Source: Belnapia sp. F-4-1
Lineage (GTDB): Bacteria > Pseudomonadota > Alphaproteobacteria > Acetobacterales > Acetobacteraceae
Reading direction: 5' to 3'
Length of the DNA: 64,000 nucleotides
NCBI RefSeq assembly: GCF_000802185.1
Contig: NZ_KN676113.1
Span: forward strand, 4,669,430-4,733,429
Positions 16,043-24,870 of this stretch are shown here, piece after piece (within the stretch, counting starts at the first letter, position 1; the number at the start of each line of letters is the position of its first letter). The notes beneath the pieces were generated by a model, which had not been told where the DNA came from, did not search any database, and saw nothing but the letters and a program-made list of their open reading frames with translations. The translations under genes were made by a program, and so were the position numbers.

Positions 16043-17932
16043 ATGCTCACCGCTCTCCGCCGGCTCGCCTCGACCTGGGTCGCCAAGCTGCTCTTCGTCC
16101 TGCTGATCGGCTCCTTTGCCGTTTGGGGCATCGGCGACACAATCCGCAGCTTCGGCCAGGACAATGCCGTCGCCCGGGTCAATGGCGCGCCGATCGAGAT
16201 CGAGGAGGCCCAGGCCGCCATCCGCCGAGAGATGCAGCGTCTCTCCCGCCAGCTCGGCGGCCAGTTCGACAACGACCCGCGCATCCGTCGCGCCGTCGCC
16301 CAGCAGGCGATCGAGCAGCTGATCCTCGACCGTGTCCTGCGCGCCGAGGCCAGCGATCTGGGCATTGCCGTGCCGGACCAAGCGGTGCGTGACTTCATCT
16401 TCTCGATCCAAGGCTTCCGCGGCATGAGCGGCCAGTTCGAGCGCCCGGTCTTCGAGAATTTCCTACGCAGCAACGACCTGACCGAGGCTGGCTTCCTCGC
16501 TCTGGTCCGTGCCGACCTGGCTCGGCAACAGCTGGCGCTCGCCATCCGCTCCGGCGCCGCCATTCCCGACGCGCTGGGCAACACCTTGTTGCAGCGGCAG
16601 CAGGAGCAGCGCAGCGCCAGCCTCGTCACCCTCCCCCTCGCCGCCGCCCCCGAGCCCCCGGCGCCGGAGGAAGCCCAGCTCCGCCGCTTCCACGAGAACA
16701 ACCCGGACCGCTTCTCCAGCCCCGAATACCGCGAGGCGAGCGTCGGCGTGCTGACCGCCGAGCGGATTAGCCGAGAGATCGAGGTTTCCGACGCCGACCT
16801 CGCCGCCGCCTATGACTCCCGCCGCAACCAGTTCGAGACGCCGGAGCGCCGCAAGCTGCAGCAGGTGCTAGTCCAGGACGAGGAGAAGGCCAAGGCCATC
16901 GCCGCCGCCTGGTCCGGCGGGGCCGACTTCGCCACCATCACCCGCGAGGCCGACGCCGCCGGCGGACAGGCGGTGGATCTCGGCGCCATCGACCGCGCCG
17001 GCCTGCCCTTCCCGCAGCTCGCCGAAGCCGCCTTCGCAGCCGCGCCCGGCACCGTCACCGCCCCGGTGAGGACCGATTTCGGTTGGCACGTCCTCAAGGT
17101 CGAAGGCATCGAGCCAGGCGCCACCCGGCCGCTCGCCGAAGTTCGCGATCAGCTCCGCACCGACCTCACCGCCGAGAAGGCCGCCGACCTCGCCTTCGAG
17201 CGCGCCAACCAGGTGGAGGACGCGCTGGCCGGCGGCGCGACCCTCGCCGAGGTCGCACAGCGCTTCAACCTCGGCTTCGCCACCATCCGCACCGATGCCA
17301 ATGGCCTCGACGCCGAGGGCAAGCCGGTCGAGCTGCCTGTGATCGAGACCGCCCGCGCACCCCTGCTGCGCACCGTCTTCACGACGGAGAAGGGCGCCGC
17401 CCCCCGCCTCGCCGAAACCGAGGCCGGCTTCGTCGCCGTCGATGTGAAGGAGGTCACGCCGCCAGCCCTCCGCCCTTTCGAAAGCGTCCAACCGCAGGTC
17501 CGGGAGGCCTTCATTGCCGAGGCCAAGCGCCGCGAGATGGAAGAGCGCGCCGCCGGCCTCCTCGCCGCCGTGAAGGGCGGCAGGAGCCTAGCCGATGCCG
17601 CCCGCGAGGCCGGCTTCGGCGTCCGCGAGGTCGGCGCCATCGCGCGCGACCAGCGCGACGGGCCGGTGCCGGCCGAAATTCTCGCCCCGCTCTTCGAATT
17701 GAAGGCGAATGAGCCCACCATGGCGCGGACGCGGGACGGCTTCGCCGTCGCCCAGCTCTTGGAGGTCACCCGCCCCGACCCCGCCGCCGACCCGGCGGCC
17801 CTCGCCCGCCTCAAGACCGAGACCAGCCAGGCCATGGCAGGCGACCTGGAGACGGAATACGTCGCCGCCCTGCGCAACCGGGCCGATGTCCGCATCAACG
17901 CCCGCCTGCTCGACAGCCTCGCCCAACCCTGA
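16043..17932 (+). CDS. ppiD: PpiD-like membrane-anchored peptidyl-prolyl isomerase (SurA_N/PPIC)
   Basis: Periplasmic foldase anchored in the inner membrane. 629 residues: N-terminal anchor around residues 12-30 (VAKLLFVLLIGSFAVWGIGD), a SurA_N-like chaperone region (residues 45-190) and a parvulin-type PPIC segment around 260-350 ending DFGWHVLKVEGIEPG, then a long alpha-helical tail. The anchor followed by IRSFGQDNAVARVNG is characteristic. It sits 16 bp upstream of trpE, the usual alphaproteobacterial order. Confidence 0.92.
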   Translation: MLTALRRLASTWVAKLLFVLLIGSFAVWGIGDTIRSFGQDNAVARVNGAPIEIEEAQAAIRREMQRLSRQLGGQFDNDPRIRRAVAQQAIEQLILDRVLRAEASDLGIAVPDQAVRDFIFSIQGFRGMSGQFERPVFENFLRSNDLTEAGFLALVRADLARQQLALAIRSGAAIPDALGNTLLQRQQEQRSASLVTLPLAAAPEPPAPEEAQLRRFHENNPDRFSSPEYREASVGVLTAERISREIEVSDADLAAAYDSRRNQFETPERRKLQQVLVQDEEKAKAIAAAWSGGADFATITREADAAGGQAVDLGAIDRAGLPFPQLAEAAFAAAPGTVTAPVRTDFGWHVLKVEGIEPGATRPLAEVRDQLRTDLTAEKAADLAFERANQVEDALAGGATLAEVAQRFNLGFATIRTDANGLDAEGKPVELPVIETARAPLLRTVFTTEKGAAPRLAETEAGFVAVDVKEVTPPALRPFESVQPQVREAFIAEAKRREMEERAAGLLAAVKGGRSLADAAREAGFGVREVGAIARDQRDGPVPAEILAPLFELKANEPTMARTRDGFAVAQLLEVTRPDPAADPAALARLKTETSQAMAGDLETEYVAALRNRADVRINARLLDSLAQP

Positions 17933-17948
17933 ACCCGGAGCACCCGCC

Positions 17949-19454
17949 ATGCCCTCCCCCGATTTCGCCGCATTCAGCGCTGGTCTTGCCGCCGGGCAGG
18001 CCCAGGTGCTGTGGCGGGAGCGGGTGGCGGATCTGGACACGCCAGTCGGGGTCTTCCTCAAGCTCGCCTCCGGCAAGCCGAACAGCTTCCTGCTGGAGAG
18101 CATCGAGGGTGGTGCCGCCCGCGGCCGCTACTCCGCCGTAGGGCTGGAGCCGGACCTCATCTGGCGTTGCCGCAATGGTCGCGCCGAGGTGAACCACCAC
18201 GCGCTGGCCGCCCCTCACGCCTTCGAGCCCGCCGGCGAGGATGCGCTGGAAAGCCTCCGCGCTGCCATCACCGCGGCGCAGATGACGCTCCCGCCCGGTC
18301 TGCCGCCCATCGCCGTCGGCCTCTTCGGCTATCTCGGCTATGACATGGTCCGGCTGATGGAGCGCCTGCCCTCGACCGCCCCGGATGTGCTCGGCGTGCC
18401 CGATGCGGTCCTTGTCCGCCCCACCCTCGTTGCGGTCTTCGACCATGTGCGGGACGCGCTCAGCCTCTTCACCACCGCCTGGCCCCAGCCGGGGCTGGAC
18501 GCGCAAGTCGCCTGGGACGCTGCCCAGGCTCGGCTGGATGAGGCCGAGGCCGCGCTCGACCGCCCGCTGCCCCGCCCCGCCGCCCCGGTCAGCCTTCCGA
18601 AGCTGCCCGAGCCCTCCAGCAACTTCACTCGCGAGGGCTTCATCGCCGCGGTCGAGCGCGCCAAGGACTACATCCGCGCCGGCGACTGCTTCCAAGTCGT
18701 CCCGAGCCAGCGCTTCTCGGTGCCCTTCGCCCTGCCGCCCTTCGCCCTTTACCGAGCACTCCGGCGGATCAACCCGGCGCCCTTTCTCTTCTTCTTCGAC
18801 TTTTCCGGATTTGCCGCCGTTGGGGCCTCGCCGGAAATTCTGGTGCGCCTGCGTGATGGCGAAGTAACGATCCGTCCCCTCGCCGGCACCCGCCGCCGCG
18901 GCGCCACGCCCGAGGAGGACAAGGCGCTCGAAGCCGAACTCCTCGCCGACCCGAAGGAGCGCGCCGAGCACCTGATGCTGCTCGATCTCGGCCGCAACGA
19001 TGTCGGCCGCGTCTCCGCCATCGGCACCGTCCGCGTGCCGAGCCAGTTCCAGATCGAGCGCTACTCCCAGGTGATGCATATCGGCTCCGAGGTCCGCGGC
19101 CGCCTCCGCCCCGGCCTCACCGCCGTCGATGCCCTGGCCGGCGGCTTCCCCGCCGGCACGCTGACCGGCGCCCCCAAGGTCCGCGCCATGCAGATCATCG
19201 AGGAGTTGGAACCCTCCCGGCGCGGCATCTATGCCGGCGGTTTCGGCTATTTCGGCGCCGATGGCGGCATGGATACCTGCATCGGCCTCCGCACCGCGTT
19301 GGTGAAGGACGGGGTGATGCATGTCCAGGCAGGCGCCGGCGTCGTCGCCGACAGCGACCCGGTCGCCGAGTACGAGGAAACCCAGCAGAAAGCCCGCGCC
19401 CTGTTCCGCGCCGCCGAGGAGGCCGTGCGCTTCGCCGCCGGGCGCCGCGGATGA
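17949..19454 (+). CDS. trpE: Anthranilate synthase component I
   Basis: First enzyme of tryptophan synthesis, converting chorismate and glutamine to anthranilate with TrpG. 501 residues. Feedback-site motif FLLESIEGG near the N terminus, then FGYLGYDMVRLMERLP, RPLAGTRRRG, LLDLGRNDVGRV and GFPAGTLTGAPKVRAMQIIEELEP. Unlike rhizobia, trpE is not fused to trpG. It is not preceded by the trp attenuator, which instead lies downstream before trpG. The stop overlaps the next start (ATGA). Confidence 0.97.
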   Translation: MPSPDFAAFSAGLAAGQAQVLWRERVADLDTPVGVFLKLASGKPNSFLLESIEGGAARGRYSAVGLEPDLIWRCRNGRAEVNHHALAAPHAFEPAGEDALESLRAAITAAQMTLPPGLPPIAVGLFGYLGYDMVRLMERLPSTAPDVLGVPDAVLVRPTLVAVFDHVRDALSLFTTAWPQPGLDAQVAWDAAQARLDEAEAALDRPLPRPAAPVSLPKLPEPSSNFTREGFIAAVERAKDYIRAGDCFQVVPSQRFSVPFALPPFALYRALRRINPAPFLFFFDFSGFAAVGASPEILVRLRDGEVTIRPLAGTRRRGATPEEDKALEAELLADPKERAEHLMLLDLGRNDVGRVSAIGTVRVPSQFQIERYSQVMHIGSEVRGRLRPGLTAVDALAGGFPAGTLTGAPKVRAMQIIEELEPSRRGIYAGGFGYFGADGGMDTCIGLRTALVKDGVMHVQAGAGVVADSDPVAEYEETQQKARALFRAAEEAVRFAAGRRG

Positions 19455-20317
19455 CCCGCCCCTGCCCCGGCGCTCGCGCCCTCACCAGCCGCCCGCACTG
19501 GCAGCCGCCGGCCGGTGCGACCGACTGCCACATGCACATCTTCGGTCCCTATGGGTGCTACCCGCTCTCGCCCGGCCGCTCCTACACCCCGCCCGAGGCC
19601 TCCATCGCCGCCTACAGGGCCATGTGCGACACGATCGGCATCCAGCGGACCGTGGTTGTCCAGCCGAGCATCTACGGCACGGAAAACGAGGTGAGCCTCG
19701 ACGCCGTCGCGCAGCTCGGCCGCGACCGCGCCCGGGCCGTAGTCGTCGTTGATGAGAGCTTCGGCCTCCCCGCTCTCCGCGCCATGGCCGAGCGCGGCGC
19801 CTGCGGCGTCCGCTTCAACGCGGTGAGCGGCAACGGCACCCCGCTCGCCCAGATTGAGGCCCTTGGCGCTCGCCTCGCCGAGCTCGGCTGGCACATGCAG
19901 CTCTACGCCCATCCCACCGAAATGCTTGCGCTGGAGCCGGTCCTAGTCCGCCTTCCCTGCCCCTTGGTCATCGACCATATGGGCGGTGTGAAGTCCGGCG
20001 ACCAAGGTCTTAACCACCCAGCCTTCCAGGCCTTGCTTCGGCTGCTGCGCGGCGGCGCCTGGGCCAAGCTCTGCGGCTACCGCTCCTCCATCGCCGGCGC
20101 ACCCTATGCCGATGTGGCCACCATGGCTCGCGCCATGATCGAGGCCGCGCCCGAACGCTGCGTCTGGGGCACCGACTGGCCCCATCCCTCCCTGGCCTCG
20201 CCCGAGGAGGTGCCGGATGACGGCGTGCTGATGGACGTGCTCGGCGACTGGGCGCCCGAGCCCTCCCAGCGCCAGGCTATCCTCGTCGACAATCCAGCGC
20301 GGCTCTACGGCTTCTGA
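19451..20317 (+). CDS. Amidohydrolase 2 family (2-pyrone-4,6-dicarboxylate hydrolase-like)
   Basis: 288-residue TIM-barrel metal-dependent hydrolase. The metal-binding HxH motif is in ATDCHMHIFGPYG, and the closing catalytic Asp is in CVWGTDWPHPS, both as in LigI and related lactonases. Starts inside the trpE stop (ATGA), so it is translated with trpE, yet it has no known role in tryptophan synthesis. It separates trpE from the attenuator and trpG. Substrate unassigned. Confidence 0.87.
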   Translation: MTRPCPGARALTSRPHWQPPAGATDCHMHIFGPYGCYPLSPGRSYTPPEASIAAYRAMCDTIGIQRTVVVQPSIYGTENEVSLDAVAQLGRDRARAVVVVDESFGLPALRAMAERGACGVRFNAVSGNGTPLAQIEALGARLAELGWHMQLYAHPTEMLALEPVLVRLPCPLVIDHMGGVKSGDQGLNHPAFQALLRLLRGGAWAKLCGYRSSIAGAPYADVATMARAMIEAAPERCVWGTDWPHPSLASPEEVPDDGVLMDVLGDWAPEPSQRQAILVDNPARLYGF

Positions 20318-20359
20318 TCCCGCTTGCACCACACCCGCGGCCGTGGCACCACTATCGCC

Positions 20360-20422
20360 ATGGTGCAGCGCGCGATCCCCGCAACGCGATTTTGGTACCG
20401 CTGGTATACACCGGCGGCCTAG
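20360..20422 (+). CDS. trpL: trp leader peptide TrpL (20 aa)
   Basis: Short frame ATG to TAG encoding MVQRAIPATRFWYRWYTPAA. Two Trp codons at 20393 and 20402 sit in the first arm of the attenuator hairpin, and three aromatic Tyr/Phe codons surround them. There is no clear Shine-Dalgarno before the ATG. In Sinorhizobium the trp leader is leaderless, starting at the ATG itself, and a CACTAT element five bases upstream here would fit that, although its spacing from the nearest TTGCAC is long. Ribosome stalling at the Trp codons would disrupt the first hairpin. Confidence 0.85.
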   Translation: MVQRAIPATRFWYRWYTPAA

Positions 20423-20475
20423 GATCAGCGCACCCACGCAGACCCGCAGAAGCCGCCATTCGCTGGCGGCTTTTT
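20398..20475 (+). promoter_or_regulatory. trp attenuator with mutually exclusive hairpins
   Basis: Four segments can be traced. Arms 1:2 are CCGCTGGT (20398-20405) and ACCGGCGG (20410-20417), an 8-bp hairpin with one G-U pair that overlaps the second Trp codon. Antiterminator 2:3 pairs GGCGGC (20413-20418) with GCCGCC (20452-20457). Terminator 3:4 pairs AAGCCGCC (20450-20457) with GGCGGCTT (20465-20472). Charged tRNA-Trp favours 1:2 plus 3:4 and termination; starvation favours 2:3 and read-through to trpGDC. Confidence 0.87.
20450..20475 (+). terminator. Intrinsic terminator of the trp attenuator
   Basis: Eight-base-pair stem AAGCCGCC/GGCGGCTT with a seven-base loop, followed by a run of five T at 20471-20475. 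It is the conditional terminator of the trp leader and precedes the trpG-coupled small frame by about 50 bp. Confidence 0.88.
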
Positions 20476-20528
20476 CGTCTCTGCACCTCCGCCAGCGGTG
20501 CCGGCCCCGAACCACCCAGGAGGCCTCC

Positions 20529-20663
20529 ATGCAACGCAGCGATTTCGACTTCGACGTCATCAGCGGCCCGGCCCTGCCCCCCTTGCGGCCGTCCGCACCG
20601 CCGGCGCCGCCGCCGCCCGCGCTTGACCCGGCCGGGGCCCAGCCCGAAAGTCCGAAATCATGA
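20529..20663 (+). CDS. Small proline-rich protein coupled to trpG (44 aa)
   Basis: A 44-codon frame with a near-perfect ribosome site, AGGAGG five bases before the ATG. Its TGA overlaps the trpG ATG as ATGA. The product starts [18 protein letters not shown] and then becomes a Pro/Ala-rich tail ([14 protein letters not shown]). It may be a translated coupling device for trpG or a real small protein; no family is recognised. The strong ribosome site contrasts with trpG, whose own ATG lies inside this frame. Confidence 0.6.
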   Translation: MQRSDFDFDVISGPALPPLRPSAPPAPPPPALDPAGAQPESPKS

Positions 20664-21247
20664 TTCTGCTGATCGACAACTACGACAGCTTTACCTTCAA
20701 TCTCTATCACTTCCTGGGCGACCTTGGAGTGGAGATCGAGGTACATCGCAATGATGCGCTGACCAGCCAGGAGGCCCTGGCGATGCAGCCCGAGGCCATC
20801 CTGCTTTCGCCCGGCCCCTGCACGCCGAACGAGGCCGGCATCTGCCTGCCGCTGATCGGCGCCGCCGCCTCGGCCGGCGTGCCGCTGATGGGCGTCTGCC
20901 TTGGTCACCAGGCCATCGGCCAAGCTTTCGGCGGCACCGTCATCCGCGCTCCCGATCCGGTGCACGGCAAGGTATGGGACGTGCACCACCGCGGCACCGA
21001 TCTCTTCGGAGGCCTGCCGAGTCCGGTCCGCGCCACGCGCTACCACTCGCTTGTCGTCCGCCGCGACGACTTGCCAGCAGAGCTCGAAGCCACTGCCTGG
21101 ACCGAGGACGGCCTCATCATGGGCCTCTCCCATCGCAGCCTGCCGATCTGGGGCGTGCAATTCCACCCGGAAAGCATCGCTTCCCAGCACGGCCACGACT
21201 TGCTGCGGAACTTCCTGCTGCTCGCCAAGGCGCGGGTGCCCGCGTGA
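20660..21247 (+). CDS. trpG: Anthranilate synthase glutamine amidotransferase component
   Basis: Glutaminase subunit that feeds ammonia to TrpE; the same protein often also serves PabB. 195 residues of class I glutamine amidotransferase: [18 protein letters not shown] start, [14 protein letters not shown], nucleophile Cys in [11 protein letters not shown], and catalytic His/Glu in [11 protein letters not shown]. Start overlaps the small upstream frame and the stop overlaps trpD (GTGA), so translation is coupled along trpGDC downstream of the attenuator. Confidence 0.97.
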   Translation: MILLIDNYDSFTFNLYHFLGDLGVEIEVHRNDALTSQEALAMQPEAILLSPGPCTPNEAGICLPLIGAAASAGVPLMGVCLGHQAIGQAFGGTVIRAPDPVHGKVWDVHHRGTDLFGGLPSPVRATRYHSLVVRRDDLPAELEATAWTEDGLIMGLSHRSLPIWGVQFHPESIASQHGHDLLRNFLLLAKARVPA

Positions 21248-22254
21248 ACACGCTGAAGCCGGTCCTCGCCCGCCTCGCCGCCGGCGAGCGTCTGGCGGAG
21301 AGCGAGGCCGAGGCCGCCTTCGGCATCATCATGGCCGGCGAGGCAACCCCCGCCCAGATTGCCGGCATGCTCATGGCGATGCGAGTCCGCGGCGAGACGG
21401 TAGCCGAGCTGACCGGCGCCGTCCGCGCCATGCGCGCCCGCATGGCGGCGATTGAGGCCCCGCCCGGCGCCATCGACATCGTCGGCACCGGCGGCGACGC
21501 CTCGGGCACCCTCAATATCTCGACCGCGACCGCCCTCGTCGTCGCCGGCTGCGGCGTGCCAGTGGCGAAGCATGGTAACCGCGCCCTTTCCTCCCGCTCC
21601 GGTGCCGCCGACGCGCTGGCCGCCCTCGGCATCGACCTCGACGTCCCGCTCGATCGGTTGGAGTCGGTCCTCCGCATTACCGGCATGGTCTTCCTGATGG
21701 CGCCCCGCCATCACGCTGCGCTGCGCCATGCCGCCGGGCCCCGCGTCGAGCTCGGCACCCGCACCATCTTCAACCTACTCGGCCCCCTGGCGAACCCGGC
21801 CCGCGTCCGCCGCCAGCTGACCGGCGCCTATGACGCCGCTTGGCTCCGCCCCATGGCTGAAACCCTTGCCCGCCTTGGCACCGAGGCAGCCTGGCTGGTC
21901 CATGGCCAGGGCCTCGACGAGATCGCACTCTCCGGCGAGACCCAGGTGGTCGCCCTCGAGGGCAGCACGATCCGTGAGTTCACCATCGCACCCGAGGACG
22001 CCGGCCTCCGTCGCGCCCCACCTGAGGCGATCCGCGGCGGCGAGCCGGCCGAGAACGCGATCGCCCTCACCGCGTTGCTGGGGGGCGCTCCCGGCCCCTA
22101 CCGCGACATCGTGTTGCTGAATGCCGCCGCGGCCCTGGTCGTTGCGGGGCGTGATACCGATCTAGCATCCGGCGCGGCGCGGGCCGCGGCGGCCATCGAC
22201 AGCGGGGCCGCTTCTGCCGTACTGGCCCGCCTGAAGGACGCCACTGCAGCATGA
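21244..22254 (+). CDS. trpD: Anthranilate phosphoribosyltransferase
   Basis: Transfers phosphoribose from PRPP to anthranilate. 336 residues with the PRPP loop [35 protein letters not shown] and [16 protein letters not shown]. The start is GTG at 21244, overlapping the trpG stop. The end overlaps the trpC start by ATGA. Confidence 0.96.
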   Translation: MNTLKPVLARLAAGERLAESEAEAAFGIIMAGEATPAQIAGMLMAMRVRGETVAELTGAVRAMRARMAAIEAPPGAIDIVGTGGDASGTLNISTATALVVAGCGVPVAKHGNRALSSRSGAADALAALGIDLDVPLDRLESVLRITGMVFLMAPRHHAALRHAAGPRVELGTRTIFNLLGPLANPARVRRQLTGAYDAAWLRPMAETLARLGTEAAWLVHGQGLDEIALSGETQVVALEGSTIREFTIAPEDAGLRRAPPEAIRGGEPAENAIALTALLGGAPGPYRDIVLLNAAAALVVAGRDTDLASGAARAAAAIDSGAASAVLARLKDATAA

Positions 22255-23084
22255 ACGCCCCCCATCTGATTCTCCCTGAGCCACAGACCGTGCCGGACAC
22301 GCTCGCGCGCATCTTGGCCGATAAATATGAGGAAGTCCGCGCCCGCTCCGCCGCAACGCCACTCTCCGAGATCGAGCGTCAAGCCCGCGCTGCCGACCGT
22401 CCGCGCGATTTCGTCACCGCCCTTTGCCAAGCCGTGGCCGATGGCCGGGTCGGCCTCATTGCTGAGATCAAGCGCGCTTCCCCCTCAGGCGGGCTGATCC
22501 GCAACCCTTTCGAGCCCGCCACTCTCGCCGAGGATTATGCCCGCGCCGGCGCCACCTGCCTCTCGGTGCTGACAGATGCGCCCTATTTCCAAGGCCATGC
22601 CGACCACCTAAAGGCAGCTCGCGCCGCCTGCACCCTGCCGGTGCTGCGTAAGGACTTCATGGTCCATCCCTGGCAGGTCTTCGAGGCCAGGGCGATGGGC
22701 GCCGATTGCATCCTCATCATCATGGCGGCTCTCACCGACCAGCAGGCCGAGGAGTTGGAGGACATCGCCCGCAGCCTCGACATGGGTGTTCTCGCCGAGG
22801 TCCATGACCGCGCCGAGTTGGATCGCGCCCTTGGCCTGCAAACCCGGCTTATTGGTGTTAACAACCGCAATCTCAAGACCTTGCAGACGGATCTTGCCAC
22901 CTCCGAAGAGCTGGTTCCGCTGGTTCCGGCCGATCGCATCCCCATCGCCGAGAGCGGCATCCGCAACCCGGCCGATGTCCGCCGGATGGCCGATGCCGGC
23001 GCCCGCTGCATCCTGGTAGGCGAGAGCCTGATGCGCCAGCCGGATGTTACGGCCGCCGCCGCCGAGCTCGTCCAGGCCCTCTGA
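22251..23084 (+). CDS. trpC: Indole-3-glycerol phosphate synthase
   Basis: Closes the indole ring to form indole-3-glycerol phosphate. 277 residues of TIM barrel with [14 protein letters not shown] (catalytic Lys), [30 protein letters not shown] and [16 protein letters not shown] monofunctional form, not fused to TrpF. trpF, trpB and trpA are not in the window. Its last base starts moaC (TGATG). Confidence 0.97.
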   Translation: MNAPHLILPEPQTVPDTLARILADKYEEVRARSAATPLSEIERQARAADRPRDFVTALCQAVADGRVGLIAEIKRASPSGGLIRNPFEPATLAEDYARAGATCLSVLTDAPYFQGHADHLKAARAACTLPVLRKDFMVHPWQVFEARAMGADCILIIMAALTDQQAEELEDIARSLDMGVLAEVHDRAELDRALGLQTRLIGVNNRNLKTLQTDLATSEELVPLVPADRIPIAESGIRNPADVRRMADAGARCILVGESLMRQPDVTAAAAELVQAL

Positions 23085-23566
23085 TGGCCGAGGCGCCATC
23101 CTTCACCCATTTCGACGCGGAAGGCCGCGCCGCCATGGTTGATGTGGGGGGCAAAGCGGAGACGCAGCGTCAGGCCATTGCTCGCGGTCGCGTGGTGATG
23201 GAGCCGGCAACACTGGCCCGCATCGTCGAGGGCCAGATGGCCAAGGGCGACGTCCTCGCCGTTGCCCGCCTCGCCGGCATCATGGCGGCGAAGCGCACCG
23301 CCGACCTGATCCCGCTGTGCCATCCGCTGATGTTGACCAAGGTCGCGGTCGACCTTACCCCCGCCCTGCCCGATGCAGTCGAGATCGAGGCTACTGTCGC
23401 CCTTACCGGCCGTACTGGCGTGGAGATGGAAGCGCTAACCGCCGTCACCGTCGCCGCGCTGACCGTTTACGACATGTGCAAGGCAATCGATCGCGGTATG
23501 CGCATCGAAGCCGTGCGTCTTGTCCACAAGTCCGGCGGAAAATCAGGTATATACGAGGCAGAGTGA
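23084..23566 (+). CDS. moaC: Cyclic pyranopterin monophosphate synthase
   Basis: Second step of molybdenum-cofactor synthesis, making cPMP from the MoaA product. 160 residues with the active-site stretch [18 protein letters not shown] and [13 protein letters not shown], and a KSGGKSG C terminus. Translationally coupled to trpC upstream and to moeA downstream; this trp-moa-moe order is common in alphaproteobacteria. Confidence 0.97.
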   Translation: MAEAPSFTHFDAEGRAAMVDVGGKAETQRQAIARGRVVMEPATLARIVEGQMAKGDVLAVARLAGIMAAKRTADLIPLCHPLMLTKVAVDLTPALPDAVEIEATVALTGRTGVEMEALTAVTVAALTVYDMCKAIDRGMRIEAVRLVHKSGGKSGIYEAE

Positions 23567-24771
23567 TGATTTCGGTTGAGGAAGCCCGGGCACGTATCCT
23601 GGCGGCCCTCACCGCCACGCCGGCAGAGACCGTGCCACTGCCTGCCGGCTGGGGCCGTGTCCTGGCCCATCCCGTGCTTGCCAGGCTGACCCAGCCTCCC
23701 GCCGATGTCTCAGCCATGGATGGCTACGCCGTCCGCGCCGTCGATTCGGCGGAAGGCGCCCGCCTCGCCGTCATCGGCACCGCGCCCGCTGGTCATCCTT
23801 TTACCGGCGAGGTTGGCGCGGGTCAGGCCGTCCGCATCTTCACCGGCGGCATCGTGCCGTCCGGCGCCGATGCCATCCTGCTTCAGGAGGATGCCGAGGC
23901 TGCCGCCTCCACCGTGCTAGTGAAGGAAGCAGTCCGTTCTGGGCGGTGGATCCGGCGTCGCGGTCTCGACTTCGCCGAGGGGGAGGAAGTGCTGCCCGCC
24001 GGCCGCCGCCTCACTGCACGCGATATCGGGCTCGCCGCCGCCGCCAATACGCCCTGGCTGGCGGTCCACCGCGCGCCTCGCATCGGCATCCTGGCGACTG
24101 GCGACGAGATCGCCCTGCCCGGTGACCCGATCCCCCCTGGCGGGATCGTCAGCAGCAACGCACATGCGCTGGCCGCACTCGTTCGCGCCGGAGGCGGCGA
24201 CCCGCTCATCCTGCCAATCGCGCCGGATGACAGCCAGGCGATCGCTGAAGCTGCCCGCGCCGCACGCGCCTGCGACCTGCTGGTGACGACCGGAGGCGCC
24301 AGCGTCGGCGACCACGACCTGGTGCAGAGCGCCCTCGGGCCCGAAGGCTTCACCCTCGACTTCTGGAAGATCGCCATGCGACCCGGCAAGCCACTGATCT
24401 GGGGCCGTCTCGGCGCCACGCCGGTGCTTGGCTTGCCTGGCAACCCGGTGTCGGCCCTGGTGTGCAGCGTGCTTTTTCTGATCCCTGCCCTTGATCGCCT
24501 CTCTGGCCTACCCGGTGCGCCGCCGCGGACGATTCGCGCTCTCGCCGGCACCGACCTGCCGCAGAACGACCGCCGCTTTGACCACCTTCGTGCCACCCTG
24601 CAGCCCGGCCCCGAGGGCGTCCCACTGGCGACCCCCTTCTCCATGCAGGACAGTTCCATGATGAAGACGTTGGCCCGAGCGGATGCCCTTATCCTTCGCG
24701 CGCCTGGCGCCCCTGCTCTTCCAGCCGGCGCATCCGTCGAGGTTATTCCGCTCGGCTATCTCGGTCTCTGA
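23566..24771 (+). CDS. moeA: Molybdopterin molybdenumtransferase
   Basis: Inserts molybdate into adenylated molybdopterin. 401 residues with MDGYAVRAVD, RIFTGGIVPSGADAIL, LVTTGGASVGDHDLV and PVLGLPGNPVSALVC, the domain III signature of MoeA. ATG at 23566 shares its first base with the moaC stop; a GTG just upstream at 23563 is possible. MoaC and MoeA would serve molybdoenzymes such as MsrP in this window. Confidence 0.96.
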   Translation: MISVEEARARILAALTATPAETVPLPAGWGRVLAHPVLARLTQPPADVSAMDGYAVRAVDSAEGARLAVIGTAPAGHPFTGEVGAGQAVRIFTGGIVPSGADAILLQEDAEAAASTVLVKEAVRSGRWIRRRGLDFAEGEEVLPAGRRLTARDIGLAAAANTPWLAVHRAPRIGILATGDEIALPGDPIPPGGIVSSNAHALAALVRAGGGDPLILPIAPDDSQAIAEAARAARACDLLVTTGGASVGDHDLVQSALGPEGFTLDFWKIAMRPGKPLIWGRLGATPVLGLPGNPVSALVCSVLFLIPALDRLSGLPGAPPRTIRALAGTDLPQNDRRFDHLRATLQPGPEGVPLATPFSMQDSSMMKTLARADALILRAPGAPALPAGASVEVIPLGYLGL

Positions 24772-24795
24772 TACGATACAGTTGACCGGATGAGG

Positions 24796-24810
24796 GAACT
24801 TCCGTAGAAC
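24796..24810 (+). promoter_or_regulatory. LexA box (SOS operator) upstream of lexA
   Basis: GAAC-N7-GAAC (GAACttccgtaGAAC), the reverse complement of the alphaproteobacterial LexA box GTTC-N7-GTTC. It lies 60 bp before the lexA ATG, so LexA would repress its own gene. Confidence 0.85.
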
Positions 24811-24870
24811 ATCGCTGCGATTCGTGGTTTGTTCGCCACCCACGCGCAGGGCCAGCCCACGGAGGGGAAG

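Noticed and set aside
20324-20355. A standard -35/-10 promoter TTGCAC/CACTAT for trpL
   Set aside because: The 20-base spacer is too long for a confident sigma-70 promoter, so it is only mentioned as possible.
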